Assembly (NCBI RefSeq): GCF_027409185.1
Contig: NC_084462.1
Span: 21,241,577-21,305,576, forward strand
DNA from: Cynocephalus volans
Lineage: Eukaryota > Chordata > Mammalia > Dermoptera > Cynocephalidae
DNA: 64,000 nucleotides
Reading direction: 5' to 3'
The notes under the pieces are model-generated. The model ran no database searches. It was given only the letters and a program-made list of their open reading frames with translations, and was not told where the DNA came from. The translations under genes were made by a program, and so were the position numbers. Shown in pieces: positions 40,177-52,804 of the stretch. The stretch's first letter is position 1; each line of letters starts with the position of its first letter.

Positions 40177-40635
40177 TAAAATAAATTAATTTTTACACGG
40201 TTGTTTTTGACTGTCCCTTTCCTAAAGGACTTACGACTTGCTTTTCATTTCATCAATGAAACGTTTTTTCCCACCTGTATCAAATCCCCAGACTTTCTCC
40301 TTGGTGGGAAGAAGTAATAAGACATGTGATATTTGTTCTGAAACTAGAGAGAAGGTATGTAATTGTATCTTCACACTATGGCAAACTTTTAATAGAAAAC
40401 TAGATGCTTGAGTAGGAATGTAAAAACTCATTATCAAAAAAAAAAAAAAACCCAGAACACTTGAAGTTTTGGAAGTTTAAGTAGTTTTACTTTTTGCATG
40501 AGGAGCTTTAATTAATATCATAATTATTAAAAGATTAAACTATATAATTTGACACTGAACAAGAATGGTTGGGGACCACATACAATCCACATGGCAAGAG
40601 TGTGCTACCCATTGGCCCCCAAAAACATCCTTTCG

Positions 40636-40760
40636 TTTTTGTTTTTAATTGTGGTAAAATATACATAACGAAATTTACCACTGTAACTACTTACCTCTGT
40701 ACAGTTCAGCAGCATTCAGCACATTCACACACATTGTTTTGTCGCTGTCACACTGTTCAC
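40636..40760 (-). mobile_element. Ancient L1 3' fragment (antisense)
   Basis: Contains tgtggtaaaatatacataac, gaaatttaccactgtaacta and tctgtacagttcagcagcat, the well-known antisense L1 3' phrase. It ends just before the FAM220A CpG island. Confidence 0.65.
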
Positions 40761-40839
40761 GTCCTCCGTTTTGGCTTTCAGGCTCACCATTAGGGGGCGA
40801 ATGGAGACAACGCATGAGCCTTGCTCCCCCACGCCCCCT

Positions 40840-41359
<520 letters not shown>

Positions 41360-41429
41360 TGAGCTCCCCGACCCTCTCCGAGTGCCGGACGGCCCAGAGC
41401 GACCTGTCCCACCTCGCCCAGGAGGGTGC

Positions 41430-41560
41430 AGATGCCGACAATAGCTGCCATTAGTTGGATGCCGAGTGTATGCCAAGCACTGTGCATTTTCTCATGCAAC
41501 CCCACATGAGAAAAAGCCACTGAGGTGGTATCCCCGTCCTGCAAACGAGGCACAGGGGGC
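41430..41560 (-). mobile_element. MIR SINE
   Basis: Contains gtatgccaagcactgtgcat and cctgcaaacgaggcacaggg, reverse-complement MIR core just inside the FAM220A intron. Confidence 0.65.
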
Positions 41561-42273
41561 AGGTCCCACAGCGGGAAGTGGGGGGGCGGGGTCCGAGGAG
41601 ATGGCACAGGCTGGAAAGGGTCCTGAAGAGGACTTTTTGCCCTGAAAATTACAACTTGTTGGGTTCCAGTGGTGAGTTTATGGGCGAATTTTCTAGCTCC
41701 CAAACTTTGCGAAGCCTTTTTATATTATTCTTCAAGCTTAAGATGGATTGTAAGTTAATGGTGTTTTTGGTCAGTGTAATTTATTTATCTTGGCTGGAGG
41801 TAGAAGTGAGGTGGGGGTGAAGATGAGGGAAAATGAGATGGCAGAGGCGTAAAAGGTTTCAGAGGCACAGAACAATCCAGGTGTGAAATAATAGTGCGCA
41901 CACACACACCAGCACCCTGGAGACCAACTTTGCTATAAAAATGACTGATATTTCTACATCTCCTGAATTACAGATGCGTTTTTCTACTGCAAGGGAAATT
42001 TGTTGATTTGAGAATCCTTTCTCAAAGAAAGATGGCCAAATACTGAGTTCTTCTTGGATTTGTTTTCCTCTGGGTCCCTACCCTCATGGAGCTTATAGTC
42101 TGACAGTGCAAAATGAGCCAGTCTGAGCAGTAGTAGTACTATGCAGTGGTGAGACATCGCGTGTTTTCCCTTTTTTGCCTTTGGTTTGGTGGTATCAGTG
42201 TGTGTGTATATTAAGGTTTTTGGTGCCTGACACAAGTCATGGTAGGCGTCCTGAAACTAAAGGGCAACTGTTG

Positions 42274-42418
42274 GGCCGACCCCATGGCGCACTCGGGAGA
42301 GTGCGGCGCTGCGAGCGCAGCTGCGCTCCCGCCGCGGGTTCGGATCCTATATAGGGATGGCCGGTGCGCTCACTGGCTGAGCGCGGTGCGGCTGGTCACA
42401 AAATAAATAAATAAATAA
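42274..42418 (+). mobile_element. CYN SINE dimer, GC-hairpin subfamily
   Basis: Contains the perfect 16-nt palindrome gagcgcagctgcgctc in place of the anticodon region, a short right monomer and an (AAAT)n tail. TSD ggcaactgttg. Confidence 0.92.
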
Positions 42419-43060
42419 AAGGCAACTGTTGATGAAAATTGCGTTAAGGCGAGTCAAGATGAACCTTTCTCTCTCTTTTAAGGTCCAAGTTGAGATACTT
42501 TTATGTGACCAGCAGCATGTGGCATCTTTAAATGGTACCAGACCAGAGGAGTAGAAAACGCTTATCTTTCCAGCAGGTGGTATAAATGAGTAAAGGGTGC
42601 TGAGTGAGAGAGCTGTGGTAAACGAAAAAGCCTGTGCTCTAGCCAGTTACCTCCCCGTGGAAATGTGAGCTCGGTGTTTGCCAGATCTAGTTACCTCCAA
42701 GAGGAATCAGAAATCTTGATTTTTAGATAGCATATTAACTCAGATTATTTAGAAAAACTTCGTGGGCAAAACAGAAAGCAGGCAATTTGACCCCCATCCT
42801 CCCACTTTGGAGCCTCTTTTCTAGAGTTACATATAATTTGCAATCATTTATAAAATCACAAGGACGACTGAAAGAGAAAACCTACTACATAAGGCTGTTA
42901 TGTTGAAAATTATCATGTTTCGTACCATTTTAAAAAATCACCTCTCTCACATACCCACTTCTTTATTTATGACCACCTCTGTAGTGCAGGCTGCTGTAAC
43001 CATTCACCTGGACTGTTGTAGTATCCTCCATGTACTATCCACTTAGCAGTTAGAGAAGTG

Positions 43061-43116
43061 TTTTAAAAACAAAAATCAGATCGTATCATTTTAAAAACAA
43101 AAATCAGATCGTATCA
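43061..43116 (+). repeat. Tandem duplication, 2 x 28 bp
   Basis: Unit ttttaaaaacaaaaatcaga tcgtatca occurs twice in tandem without differences. Confidence 0.9.
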
Positions 43117-43131
43117 TTCCTAAAACAAAAA

Positions 43132-43150
43132 ACTGCACACAGTGTGCAGT
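43132..43150. repeat. Perfect 9-bp inverted repeat
   Basis: actgcacac-a-gtgtgcagt: two perfect 9-nt arms around one base, 16 nt after the tandem duplication. Confidence 0.9.
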
Positions 43151-43199
43151 TCACATGTTTTTACCCTGTAGATCTGGCTTCTGCTCACCTCATTAACAT

Positions 43200-43400
43200 T
43201 TCACCTGGCTTGCACCTTGCTCACTATACTTGCTCCAAGCCCCTTACTTCCCCTGGGCATTTGCACAGGCTGTTCTTTTAACCTTGACTGCTCTTCCCTT
43301 GTTCTTTGAATGCTGGTACATTCTCATTTCAGAGAGGACTTTTGCGATCACCATATCTACATGATCTTGCACCTGCTTTCTTCATTGCAGGAGTGCTGAA
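43200..43400. repeat. Ancient interspersed repeat (L2-like)
   Basis: Contains ggcatttgcacaggctgttc and agagaggacttttgcgatca, phrases common in L2-type repeats. Confidence 0.4.
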
Positions 43401-43488
43401 GGCTCATTTGTTTCATAAGCAATAAAGAGTAAAGGACTCCATTTTCAATATGATGCTTTGGGTTTCCAGGTCATTCATTTGTGTGTAG
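43381..43488 (+). repeat. Diverged direct repeat pair, copy 1
   Basis: gcaggagtgctgaaggctca, then tttcataagcaataaagag and aggactccattttc. It aligns with 44140-44250 in the same order. Confidence 0.6.
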
Positions 43489-44139
43489 GGCGGTAAGAGA
43501 ATCTCTGGAAAGGTTATTCAAATATAAATATTATAACAAGGAGTCTGTACTGTAACAATTGAGGGTAAGTACATTTTGGAAGGGGGAAATTGAATCTGTA
43601 ATAAGAGTGATATGGGCAGTCAGGAGAGCTAGATGCACCAGTTCCAAAAGCCCATAAAGGGTGACTTGGTGGGCTTGATATCAAATGATAGTCCAGGTAT
43701 AGCACAGCTTTTGAGAATCCGGGGAGCTGAAAGTGGGCTCTTAGTTCAGGTGCAAGTGAGTGGGGGGTGGGTGTGGGTGCACAGACAAGGTAGTCACCAG
43801 TTACCTTGGCGAAGGGCCTTCTAAGAATAGCATGAGGATTTTAGGCTTGATCTTAGGCTTGACCAAGTGTAACAAGCAGCCATTTCACATCCTGGGGGTA
43901 GGTGGTTAGGTGTCTTTCTTATGTACTGTAATATTTACATCTACTATTTCAAACTCCCCTGGAGGTTTAGAGTTTTTGTTGATTTGTGAAAAACCACCTA
44001 ATTTGAGAGTTCAATTATTCTGGCCTTCTAGTAAAGGGAAATGCACCAGGAAATAGAATCTGAGTAAGTGGGACAGCCACGGTTTGCTGCATTTTTTTTT
44101 TTTTTTCTTTCTTAGAACACACTGTATCCATCCTTTTTG

Positions 44140-44250
44140 TTGCAGGAGTGCTGGAATCTGTTTCACAAGTAATAAGACATAAAAGACTCCATTTTCCACA
44201 TGTTTACTTAGGACCCCCAGATCTCTCATTTGTAGGTCAGTGAGCCATCC
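44140..44250 (+). repeat. Diverged direct repeat pair, copy 2
   Basis: gcaggagtgctggaatctgt, ttcacaagtaataagacata, aaagactccattttcc. About 750 bp from copy 1; family unknown. Confidence 0.6.
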
Positions 44251-44591
44251 TGAAGAGGTGGTCAGTGAGCCACCTCTTTAGTATGAAAGACGATTAAATG
44301 AGAAAATAGATGCAAAAGGGCTTTGTACACTGAGAATGGTTATGATTTAAAAATACTTTTTGCAAGCAAACCTTAATCTCCAAGAGTTAATAGCATCCTG
44401 CTTATTTATACAGAATCTGAAATACATGGCAGTAAAAAAATGAGAATCCATAACAAATACTAAATAGGAAAAGCAAGATAAAAGATGGTACTGTGAACCT
44501 GCTATAATTTAACATGTCATGTCTACAACTTTTCAGTTATATGGCCTGTGGGAAGAATCAAATATCTTAGTCCCGGGTTACCTAGATTCTT

Positions 44592-44690
44592 TTTTTTTTT
44601 TTTTTGGCAGCTGGCCAGTTAAGGGTATCTAAACCCTTGACCTTGGTGTTATTAACACCATGCTCTCCCAAGTGAGCTAACTGGCCAACC
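44592..44690 (-). mobile_element. CYN SINE monomer
   Basis: T-run, ggcagctggccagttaaggg ... gagctaactggccaaccc. TSD acctagattctt. Confidence 0.9.
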
Positions 44691-45041
44691 CACCTAGATT
44701 CTTATAACTGCTAAAAGAGAAAGTCTAAAAAAAGAGAAAAGAAGATATCTTGAAGGTTGATGATAGTTGTCAAATCAAGCAGTGTCGTTGTTTTACCTGC
44801 ACCTGTCCACTGCACAAACCTGTGCTGACCAGGCCTGCGAATCTTTCTGAGGCTGCTGCCTCCTTCCTCATTCTGTGTTCCTAAGTGCTCTTTCTTAGTC
44901 TTCTCCCTCTGAATGACTTTCTAAATCCATACCTCCATGTTTCAGTGTTCACTTATCATTTGGAATTCTTCATTCATTCATCCCAAGCAAGTAAAAAGAG
45001 TTCAAGAATGCAGAGGCTTTGCGGGGAACTGACTGTCGTTC

Positions 45042-45135
45042 TTTTTTTTGGCGGGCTGACTAGTACAGGGATTCAAACCCATGATCTTGGTGTTATAAGG
45101 CTACACTCTAACCAATGAGATAACTGGCCAGCCCT
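45042..45135 (-). mobile_element. CYN SINE monomer
   Basis: ggcgggctgactagtacagg ... gataactggccagccc. Approximate TSD (gactgtcgttctt / ggctgccattctt). Confidence 0.86.
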
Positions 45136-45149
45136 TGGCTGCCATTCTT

Positions 45150-45440
45150 AATAGAGCAGTCAGAGTGGGCCTCGCTGAGAAGGTGATACTCGAGCAAAAC
45201 CTTTGAGGAGGTGAGGGCTTTAGCCACAGGGGTATCTGGGTTGGAAGAGTGTTGAGTTTTGGGCAGAGGGAGCAGCTAGGGCAAACATAGCATGTTCCAG
45301 GAACAGCTGGAGGCTAGTGGAGCTGGAGCAGTCAGCAAGGACTAAGGTGGTAGAAGATTTGGACTGACAAGTTTAAGGGCAGCATCGTCGTTGTCTTGAA
45401 GGCATTGAAAGGACTTTGGCTTTGACTCTGATTGAAATGA
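45150..45440 (+). repeat. Ancient interspersed repeat (family uncertain)
   Basis: Contains gaggaggtgagggctttagc, ggaacagctggaggctagtg and ggactttggctttgactctg. The theme aaggactttggcttatactt recurs at about 47180, so both may be one old family. Confidence 0.4.
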
Positions 45441-45929
45441 CCTTACTTGTGTCCGATCAATTTAAAAAAGTAATAAAGATCCCAAGACCCTGTTCCCAGG
45501 CTTGATTGCAGCTTGAAATGAGTTTTACTCTGTTGCTTAATTTATATCAGGCTCCTAAAGGAAAATTGGGGGAAATTATAGACTATTAAGAGAACTTTAT
45601 AAAATCTTACAAGCTTTGTGAAAGCTTAGTAGTTTAAGTCAAAAGCACTTAATAGGCCAAGTCAAAAGAACTCAGTTAAACTTAGGAGTTTGTCCTGGCT
45701 TCTGAGATATTGAACAGCTGCATACTTTAGATGATAATTACTAAACATATGAGAAAGAGAAATGCTGTGGAATGTTTTCTTTCAAGTGAATAATTTAATT
45801 ATGGTTTCTTAGAAACTTTTTGGTTTGAAAAATTTTAAGCCTATATAAAATTTGAAAGAATGGTACAGTAAACACCTATATTCTTGACTCAAGTTTTTAA
45901 CTCTTAGAAGAAAACAGGAGAAATTCATC

Positions 45930-46890
45930 ATGATATTGGATTTAGCAATGATTTTGTAAAATATGACACTAAAAGCAAAGGCAACAAAATAAAAAATAGA
46001 TAAATTTGACTTCATCAAATTTAAAAACTTTTGTCTATCAAAGGACACTATTAAGAGAGTGAAAAAGACAACCCACAGATGGAAGAAAGTATCTGCAAGT
46101 CATGTATTTGACAAAAGATTGATATCCAGAATATATAAAGAACTCCTGTAACTCAACAAAAAACAACCCAATTCAAAAATTGGCAAAGGACTTGAATAGA
46201 CATTTCTCCAAGGAAGATATGCAAATGGCCAGTAAATCCACGAAAAGATACTCAACATCATTAGTCATTAGGGAAATGCAAATCAAAGCCACAATGAAAT
46301 AACACTTAACACCTACTAGGATGGTGTGTTGGTGAGGATGTAAGGAAATTGGAAACCTTGTGCATTGCTGGTGGGAATGTAAAATGGTACAGCTGTTGTG
46401 AAAAAGAGTTTGGTGGCTCTTCAAATAGTTAAAAGTTAGTATATGAGTATACCTAAAAGGTTTGAAAACAGGGACTCAAATACTTGTACTCCAATGTTCA
46501 TAGCAGCATTTTTCCCAATAGCCAAAAGGTAGAAGCAATCCTAGTGTCCATCAACAGGTGAATGGATAAACAAAATGTAGTATATACATACAATGGAGTG
46601 TTATTAAGCTTTAAAAAGGAAGGAAATTCTGTCTTTACAGAGACAGAGAATAGAAGGGTAGTTTTCAGAGGCTGGGGTGGGAGGGGAAAATATGGGAATT
46701 TAGTGTTTAATGAGGACAGAGTTTCAGTTTGGGAAGATGAACATTCAGGAGATGGATGGTGTTGGTGGTTGCACAACACTGTCAGTGTACTTAATGCCAA
46801 TGAGCTGTACGTTTAAAGATGGTTAAGATGGTAAGATCTTTTTAAATTACAACGGTAAATTTTATGTATATCTTACTGCAATTTTTAAGA
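45930..46890 (+). mobile_element. L1 3' half (ORF2 end and 3' UTR)
   Basis: Contains aaaagcaaaggcaacaaaat, ttgtctatcaaaggacacta, atttctccaaggaagatatg, cattgctggtgggaatgtaa, atagcagcatttttcccaat and ttttcagaggctggggtggg, in canonical L1 order. Frame is broken in many places. Confidence 0.85.
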
Positions 46891-47454
46891 GTAATTACTA
46901 GAAAAGTGATTATGCTCTTGCATGTTGTCGTGGTAAGTTGCCATAAATGTTTCTAAGTGCCTAGTCTTAATTTGTAGGTCCCAATTCCTGTTGTTGTGTA
47001 GGTCCCGCTAACAAACTGGCGGTCTACTGATCACTCTGAGTACAACTGCATTAAAGAAACAGCAGCAGGGAGACCAGTGGGGCGGGAGCGAAGCGAGAGT
47101 GGGCCAGGGAGAGATCAGGAGCCCAGACAGGAGCAGCCCAGAAAAGTACAGGGGTGGGGGGCAATTGCCTGTTTCTTTTTAAGGACTTTGGCTTATACTT
47201 TGAGTACAATGGGAAACAAGATTTTTGAGCTGAGGTGTGTGACATAATCTGATTTACTACTATTTAAAGGATCTTTTTTTTTTAATGCTTTGTGATGGGA
47301 GTATTCAAATATACACAAAAATGGGATGTATAATGAACCTTTTTATCCATCACCCCTTTTCAATAAAGATCAACTCTTTGCCAATCTTGTTTTATCTCCT
47401 CTCCCCAAACCTCTACTTTCTCCATATCTCCACCGCACACTGGAGAATTTGAAA

Positions 47455-47765
47455 TAAGTCCCAGGGAGGATGATTTTTTTAAAACTTTTTATTTTGAAAT
47501 AATTGAACTTACAGAAAAGTTGCACAAATAGTAGAGAGTTCCTGTAGACCCTTAACCCAGCTTCCTCTGATGTGAACATCTTACATAACTATGTTGTAAT
47601 GATCAAAGCTAAGATGTTAACATTGGTTTAGTACTATTTGGATTTCACCAATTTTTCCCACTAATGTCCATTTTTGGTTCCAGAATCCCACTTTGCATTT
47701 AGTTGCCATGTCTCCTGATAGTCTCCTCTAATTGCTGACATTTCCTTGATCTTTTTCTTTTATAC
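47455..47765 (-). mobile_element. LINE 3' end (antisense)
   Basis: Plus-strand reading starts ttaaaactttttattttgaa and contains gatgtgaacatcttacataa and tgccatgtctcctgatagtc. This is an old LINE tail with its A-rich end on the left. Confidence 0.5.
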
Positions 47766-48304
47766 CCATCAGTTGGACATTTAGGTTGTTCCCAGTTTTT
47801 GGCTATTATGAATAATGCTACTATAAACATTTTTGTATGAGTTTCGTGTTGCAATATGTTTTCATTTCTCTTGAACATATATCTAGGAGTGGAATTGCTG
47901 GGTCGTAAATAGCTTTATCTTTAACCATTTCAAAAGGATCACTCTTAATACACTCTAAGAGTTGAGGGTAGAAGCAGGGAGACTTACAGTAATCTGGGTG
48001 AGAAATGATGGTGGTTTGGAGCGGTAGCGGGGGAGGTGGTTGCATCGTGGATATATTTCTGTATTTCGGTGTTATAGCCAACAAGTCCTCCCTTTCTGGA
48101 AGGACAAGGCAGTGTGTGACAGAAAGACCTATTTGCTTTTCTTTTTTCTGTGAACTGTTCGTATTCTTTGCCCCTTTTTCTGTTGGGTTGTTGGTCTTTT
48201 TCTTAATTTCTTGGAGTTTAAGTCTGTCAGATAAGAGTTGAAAAAATTTTTTCTAGCTTGTTATGTTTTGACTTCTCTATGGTATGTTTTTACCATACTG
48301 AAGT

Positions 48305-48343
<39 letters not shown>

Positions 48344-48760
48344 TCTATTTATCTATCTATCTATTTATTTATTTATTTTGTCTTTTTCGTGACTGGCACT
48401 CAGCCAGTGAGTGCACCGGCCATTCCTATATAGGATCCGAACCCGCGGTGGAGCGTCGCCGCGCTCCCAGCGCCGCACTCTCCCGAGTGCGCCACGGGCT
48501 GGCCCTGAAGTTTATTTTTATGTAGTAAAAGCTTAACAATCTTTTCTGGCTTTTGGATTTTGTCATTGTTAGAAAGGCCTTCCCAACTCTAAGGATATAA
48601 GGAATGCACCTATATTTTATTCTGATACTGTTTTTTCATTTTTTACCTTTAAATATGATGCATTTAGAGTTTATCCTAGTATATTGTGGGCGATATGGGT
48701 CCAAATTGACCTTTCTCCAAACAATATTGCAGTGAAAAACCTTGTGCACGTGGTATTTTT
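47765..48760 (-). mobile_element. L1 ORF2-region (antisense), interrupted by CYN
   Basis: Contains cagtttttggctattatgaa, ttttcatttctcttgaacat, gtggaattgctgggtcgtaa, then tctttgccccttttt and, after the SINE, gggtccaaattgacctttct. Canonical antisense L1 order. Confidence 0.8.
48303..48505 (-). mobile_element. CYN SINE dimer, GC-hairpin subfamily, with (TTTA)n tail
   Basis: (TTTA)n at 48303-48380 is the expanded tail. The body contains ggagcgtcgccgcgctccc (hairpin) and gtgcgccacgggctggcc. TSD ctgaagtttattt. Confidence 0.9.
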
Positions 48761-51743
48761 GTCCTTTTATATTGTTTCACTAGAAAGTAAGCTTTAAGAA
48801 GACAGTCCTTTTTATTTGCTTGGTATGCTATCCTAGTACCATTACCTAGAACAGCGCCTAACTTAGGGTAGGGGTTCAATGAACGTTTGCTGATTGAATG
48901 TGGCAAAATTCCTAAGAGTAGAATCCTGAACCAAAGATGATAAGCATTTGTAATTTTCAAAGTTACTGTCAACTTGCCCTCCATTGGGGCAGCTCCACTG
49001 TATACCTCACCACCAATGCAGGGAGTGCCTTGGATGGTCTCCATTCGCTCTTCAGTCCACTCTAGCCTGGGCTACAGCCTCTGCCCCTCTACTGAAATGT
49101 ACTTGTCTGTGTTGAGGCCTTTCCATGTTGCCAGGTCCAGAGGTCACTTCTATGTCCTCCACTTTACCGGACCTCTCAGCAGCTTTCTGTCATTCATTCC
49201 CTGAAACACTCTCGATGATGATATTCATCGTAATAGCTGCTGTTTATCAGATACCCATGGGATGCTAGTCAGAGAAGATGGTGGTGCTTTTCAGTATGTA
49301 TGATTCACCCTGAGGAGCACAGCCAGCCTCTGCACACCGTCCTCAGCTCGTGAGCACACCTTTGAGCATCCAGGTGACCCAAAGAAAGAAAGAGGGTGGT
49401 GGCTAGAGAGAGGTACACATCTGGCTTTGTAAGGGCGGATGTGTTTTAGATGTTCCGAGTGATTAGTTGCAGGACTAAGTGATATTAGTGTGTTCCCTCT
49501 GGTTATGATTCAGCTTAATTTAGAAATGATGGGCTCATTCCTATTTCTCATTCTCGAAGCTGTATAGAAATTTGGGGGGATTGTTTCAGCCACCTCCCCC
49601 ATCTGATTGTTTTGGCTACAAGCACAGTGATATTAAGATATTCGAGTGTTCACACCTCAAGGCTGGGTGAAGCCAGATCATCTTGGAGCATGTGTGGATC
49701 CATTGTAAGGTGCAGGATCCTGCTCGAGGCCCACTGTAGCTCTGCTCGTTTAGCTGTGTCTTCTCCTGTCCCCTTTGGGACTAGCCTTGCCAGCTTGCCT
49801 TCAGAAGCATCGAGGCTAGGATATTTTTAGTTTACAAAGCAGTGTTACTCGGGACTGGTAGGTCCCAGAGGCCTTTAATAGCTCGGGTTAGGGAAGATAA
49901 GGGGACAGAATTCTACAGAAATCTATGAGGGCAGCAGCTGCCTAATTGGGTCAGGCCTATTGTCACTCAGCAGGTCACCTACCTCTAACAGAGGCAGGGA
50001 TTTGTGTGGAAGATGATTTCTTCTGTCTGCACTGAGGACTATGGGCATACCTGGGCAATCTCGTTTCCCTGAGCACGTCACCCCCTCTGTCCTGCACAGT
50101 TTGATTTTCAGCCTTTGTCATCTTTAATGGAGGGTCGGGGAGGTATAAGTTGAAGAACTTACTCCCAGCACTGCACTTAATTTTTCCTGAATCATGCTTT
50201 CTGAAATTTCAAAATAGACTCCTTCCCTTATTCTGGTGGTCTCAGTTTTGGTGGATAAGTTTGTTTGCCATAATTTATACTGTTTATTATTTTGTAGACT
50301 TAATGTGGGGGTGGAGGGTGAGGAGGCCTGGGCCAAGGAGAGTTCATTGCATATACACTCATGCAGACTTTACTTGGTACACTATAGTCCTACTTTAGTG
50401 AGAATAAACTACAAAAAAGTAATTCACAGATGACTATTAAATATGTGTAGGAATTATTTGGGAGTTATTTCAGGCTCTCAAAATATAAGTACTGTATGTA
50501 ACAGTCTAAAATGAGAATAAGTTAGTTGAGGGCTCTGAGCCAAAATGTATTCGGTAACTTATTTAAGTATTTTGGTAAGATAATTAAATACATAGTTTTT
50601 TTTTTACTGAATTTACTAAAGAATAAGAAGAACTTTGGTGAACAATTTATTCTATCATGATAAAATACATGATTACTTTATAATTAAATATATTAATGGC
50701 ACCTTATTTAAGATATGTTAACACAAGTCTGGAAATATTTCATCTTTCTGAACATTAATAAATCCTGTACAAGGACATAATAAAAGTGGTTAGAAGCTAA
50801 TTTTCCTGAGAGCTGTCCCATATTAAATGACCTGTTTTTCTTAAGAATTTTAAAAAAAACAAACCCTATTTTAATATGTATTAAAATATATTTAGGAATA
50901 CTTCCATTTTAGGAGAATGTTCGTTCTTAATACATTTTATCAGTAAAGTAAATATAAGTTTCGAAATAATATGCTCTGGGGAGAGAATCAAGATGGGGAA
51001 ATAGATGGTCCCCAGCGTCACCCTCTCCCACAGTCCACCAATTTACAACTGTTAAAAGCAACGACTGCCAAGCTGGGGCTGCTAGAGCTTGGGGGAAGAG
51101 GAGAGACCTATGGTGGGAGAAGCTGTGATGAGAGAAAGAAGGGACTTCTATTTCAAAGCTGGCCCTAGTGAGCACACGGAGCAAGAGCTGGTGAAAATCA
51201 CAGCTGTGCCCTTTGTGTGAAGTTGCTTGCAGGCTGCAGGAGAGAGGAGGGCCTTGGTGACTTGCAGGCCAACAAGACCACTGGTAGGGTTCCCGTGGAC
51301 CCACATAAGAGTGAGGGACCTCAGACAACTGAAAAAAGTAGCCACTCAGAGGGTGTGAGTCATCGCAAGGGACCTGCATACAGCCTACCCTGTAGGAAGT
51401 GTTTGGAGTGTGGGAGGTGGGGGAGATGGGCCCACTGGGGAAATGTTGGGGCACAGCATGGACAGTTGATCAGCTCCCCAATCAGCATAGGACCACTCAG
51501 TGGATACTGGTCAGGAATATGGAACTGCAGGGGGTGCAGTTTGCTGAAAAGACTCAGGCCCAGACTAGAGTTTCCACACAACCCAGGTATATCATCCTCA
51601 CAAGACCCAGAAGTACTTAAAAGGTCAACAATTAAAACCTGAGCTGCACAAAAAACCTTCCCCAGGGAATCAGCAGCAAAGCAGCAATTTAGTTCAACCA
51701 CAGGGCTCAAGTGCTGGTCCCCACAGGAAGTTTCCCCATTTTA

Positions 51744-51938
51744 TTTAATTTTATTTTTTAATTTTAATTTTAATTTTTTAAAAAGATGACCGGTAAGGGG
51801 ATCTTTACCCTTGACTTGGTGTTGTCAGCACCATGCTCTGCCAATTGAGCTAACCAGCCATCCCTATATAGGGATCCAAACCCGTGGCCTTGTTGTTACC
51901 AGCACCACACTCTCCCAACTGAGCCACCGGCCAGCCCC
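51744..51938 (-). mobile_element. CYN SINE dimer nested in the VNTR retroelement
   Basis: (A/T)-rich tail, gatgaccggtaaggggatct, atccctatatagggatccaa, gagccaccggccagcccc. TSD aagtt(t/c)ccccatttta. Confidence 0.92.
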
Positions 51939-52149
51939 AAGTTCCCCCATTTTAAAAGTAAGCACAGGACAACAAATTAGTTCCGGTGCAGAGTTTAAGT
52001 GATGTGAGTAGCTAATAATCCAACACAGAAGTGAAAGAAAACACAAAACACCCGCAGATCAGAGACAAAGTTCTGATATTAACCAGAAAAGGTCTAACAC
52101 CACCAAAGAACACCTATAAAACCTGAAAGAGCCGGAAGCCTCCCAGTCT

Positions 52150-52540
52150 TCTGAGCTAGGGTAAGGGTAGCCTCAGGGCCTCAGCCACACACCCCAGCGA
52201 TGACTGAGCTGCCACCAGAAGCCCCTGGGCTCCCTAACCAGGGTGGGTTGGGGTGGGATATGAAGGCCTCAGCCATGTCCCCCTGGCATCCACGTTCAGC
52301 CCAATGACAGCCAAGCTGCCACAGAAGCCCCTGGGATCTTGAGTCAGGGTGGGAAGGCTGAGGGCCTCAGCTATGCCCCCCTGACATCTGCATCTAACCC
52401 AGTGATGACCAACGCACTGCCAGAAGTCCCACAGGCCCACGAGTAGGGTGGGGGTGCCAAGGGCCTCAGCCATAGCCCCCAACTTTCACATCCAGTCCAG
52501 TGACAATCAGGTCACCACTGGAAAACCCCCAGACTCCCAT
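52150..52540 (+). repeat. VNTR array, ~98-bp unit, about 3.7 copies
   Basis: The landmark agggcctcag (aaggcctcag in one unit) recurs at 52175, 52263, 52361 and 52460. Each is followed by a cat/tgcccccc... block, a ccagtgatgacc-like block and a ccagaagcccctggg-like block. Units are clearly diverged, so the array is not brand new. Confidence 0.85.
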
Positions 52541-52649
52541 AATAAGTAAATAAATTAAAAGACAAACAAAAAAAGAAATAATATGCTCTGGAAAGTTAAT
52601 TTGAGAGAAGTTAATTAAGTTTCACTTGATGAACTTTGTAAGCATTGTG

Positions 52650-52804
52650 TTTTTTTGTCCCCGATAAGGGGATCTTAACCTTTGACTTGGTGTTGTCAGC
52701 ACCACGCTCTCCCAAGTGAGCTAACTGGCCATCCCTATATAGGGATCCAAATCCGTGGCCTTGGTATTATCAGCACCACACTCACAGTGAGCCATGGGCC
52801 GGCC
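52650..52804 (-). mobile_element. CYN SINE dimer
   Basis: Starts tttttttgtccccgataagg, so part of the right monomer end is altered. Then atccctatatagggatccaa and gagccatgggccggcc. Confidence 0.88.

Larger units (their letters stand above)
50980..52574 (+). mobile_element. 1.6-kb VNTR-bearing composite retroelement
   Basis: Bounded by a perfect 17-nt TSD (gaaataatatgctctgg at 50963-50979 and 52575-52591). Order: L1-5'UTR-like head starting ggagagaatcaagatgggga; unique GC-moderate body to about 51740; a nested CYN (51744-51938); more body; about 3.7 VNTR units of 88-99 bp (52150-52540); and an A-rich tail ending A7. It has no long ORF. It may be a colugo L1 5' UTR polyadenylated early, or an SVA-like non-autonomous element; I cannot decide from one copy. 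Confidence 0.75.

Noticed and set aside
48238-48525. 95-codon ORF with repeated LFIY residues
   Set aside because: It is a translation of the (TTTA)n SINE tail and SINE body.
51217-51710. Overlapping 141- and 116-codon ORFs on opposite strands
   Set aside because: Both lie inside the TSD-bounded retroelement, overlap each other and show no recognisable protein features.
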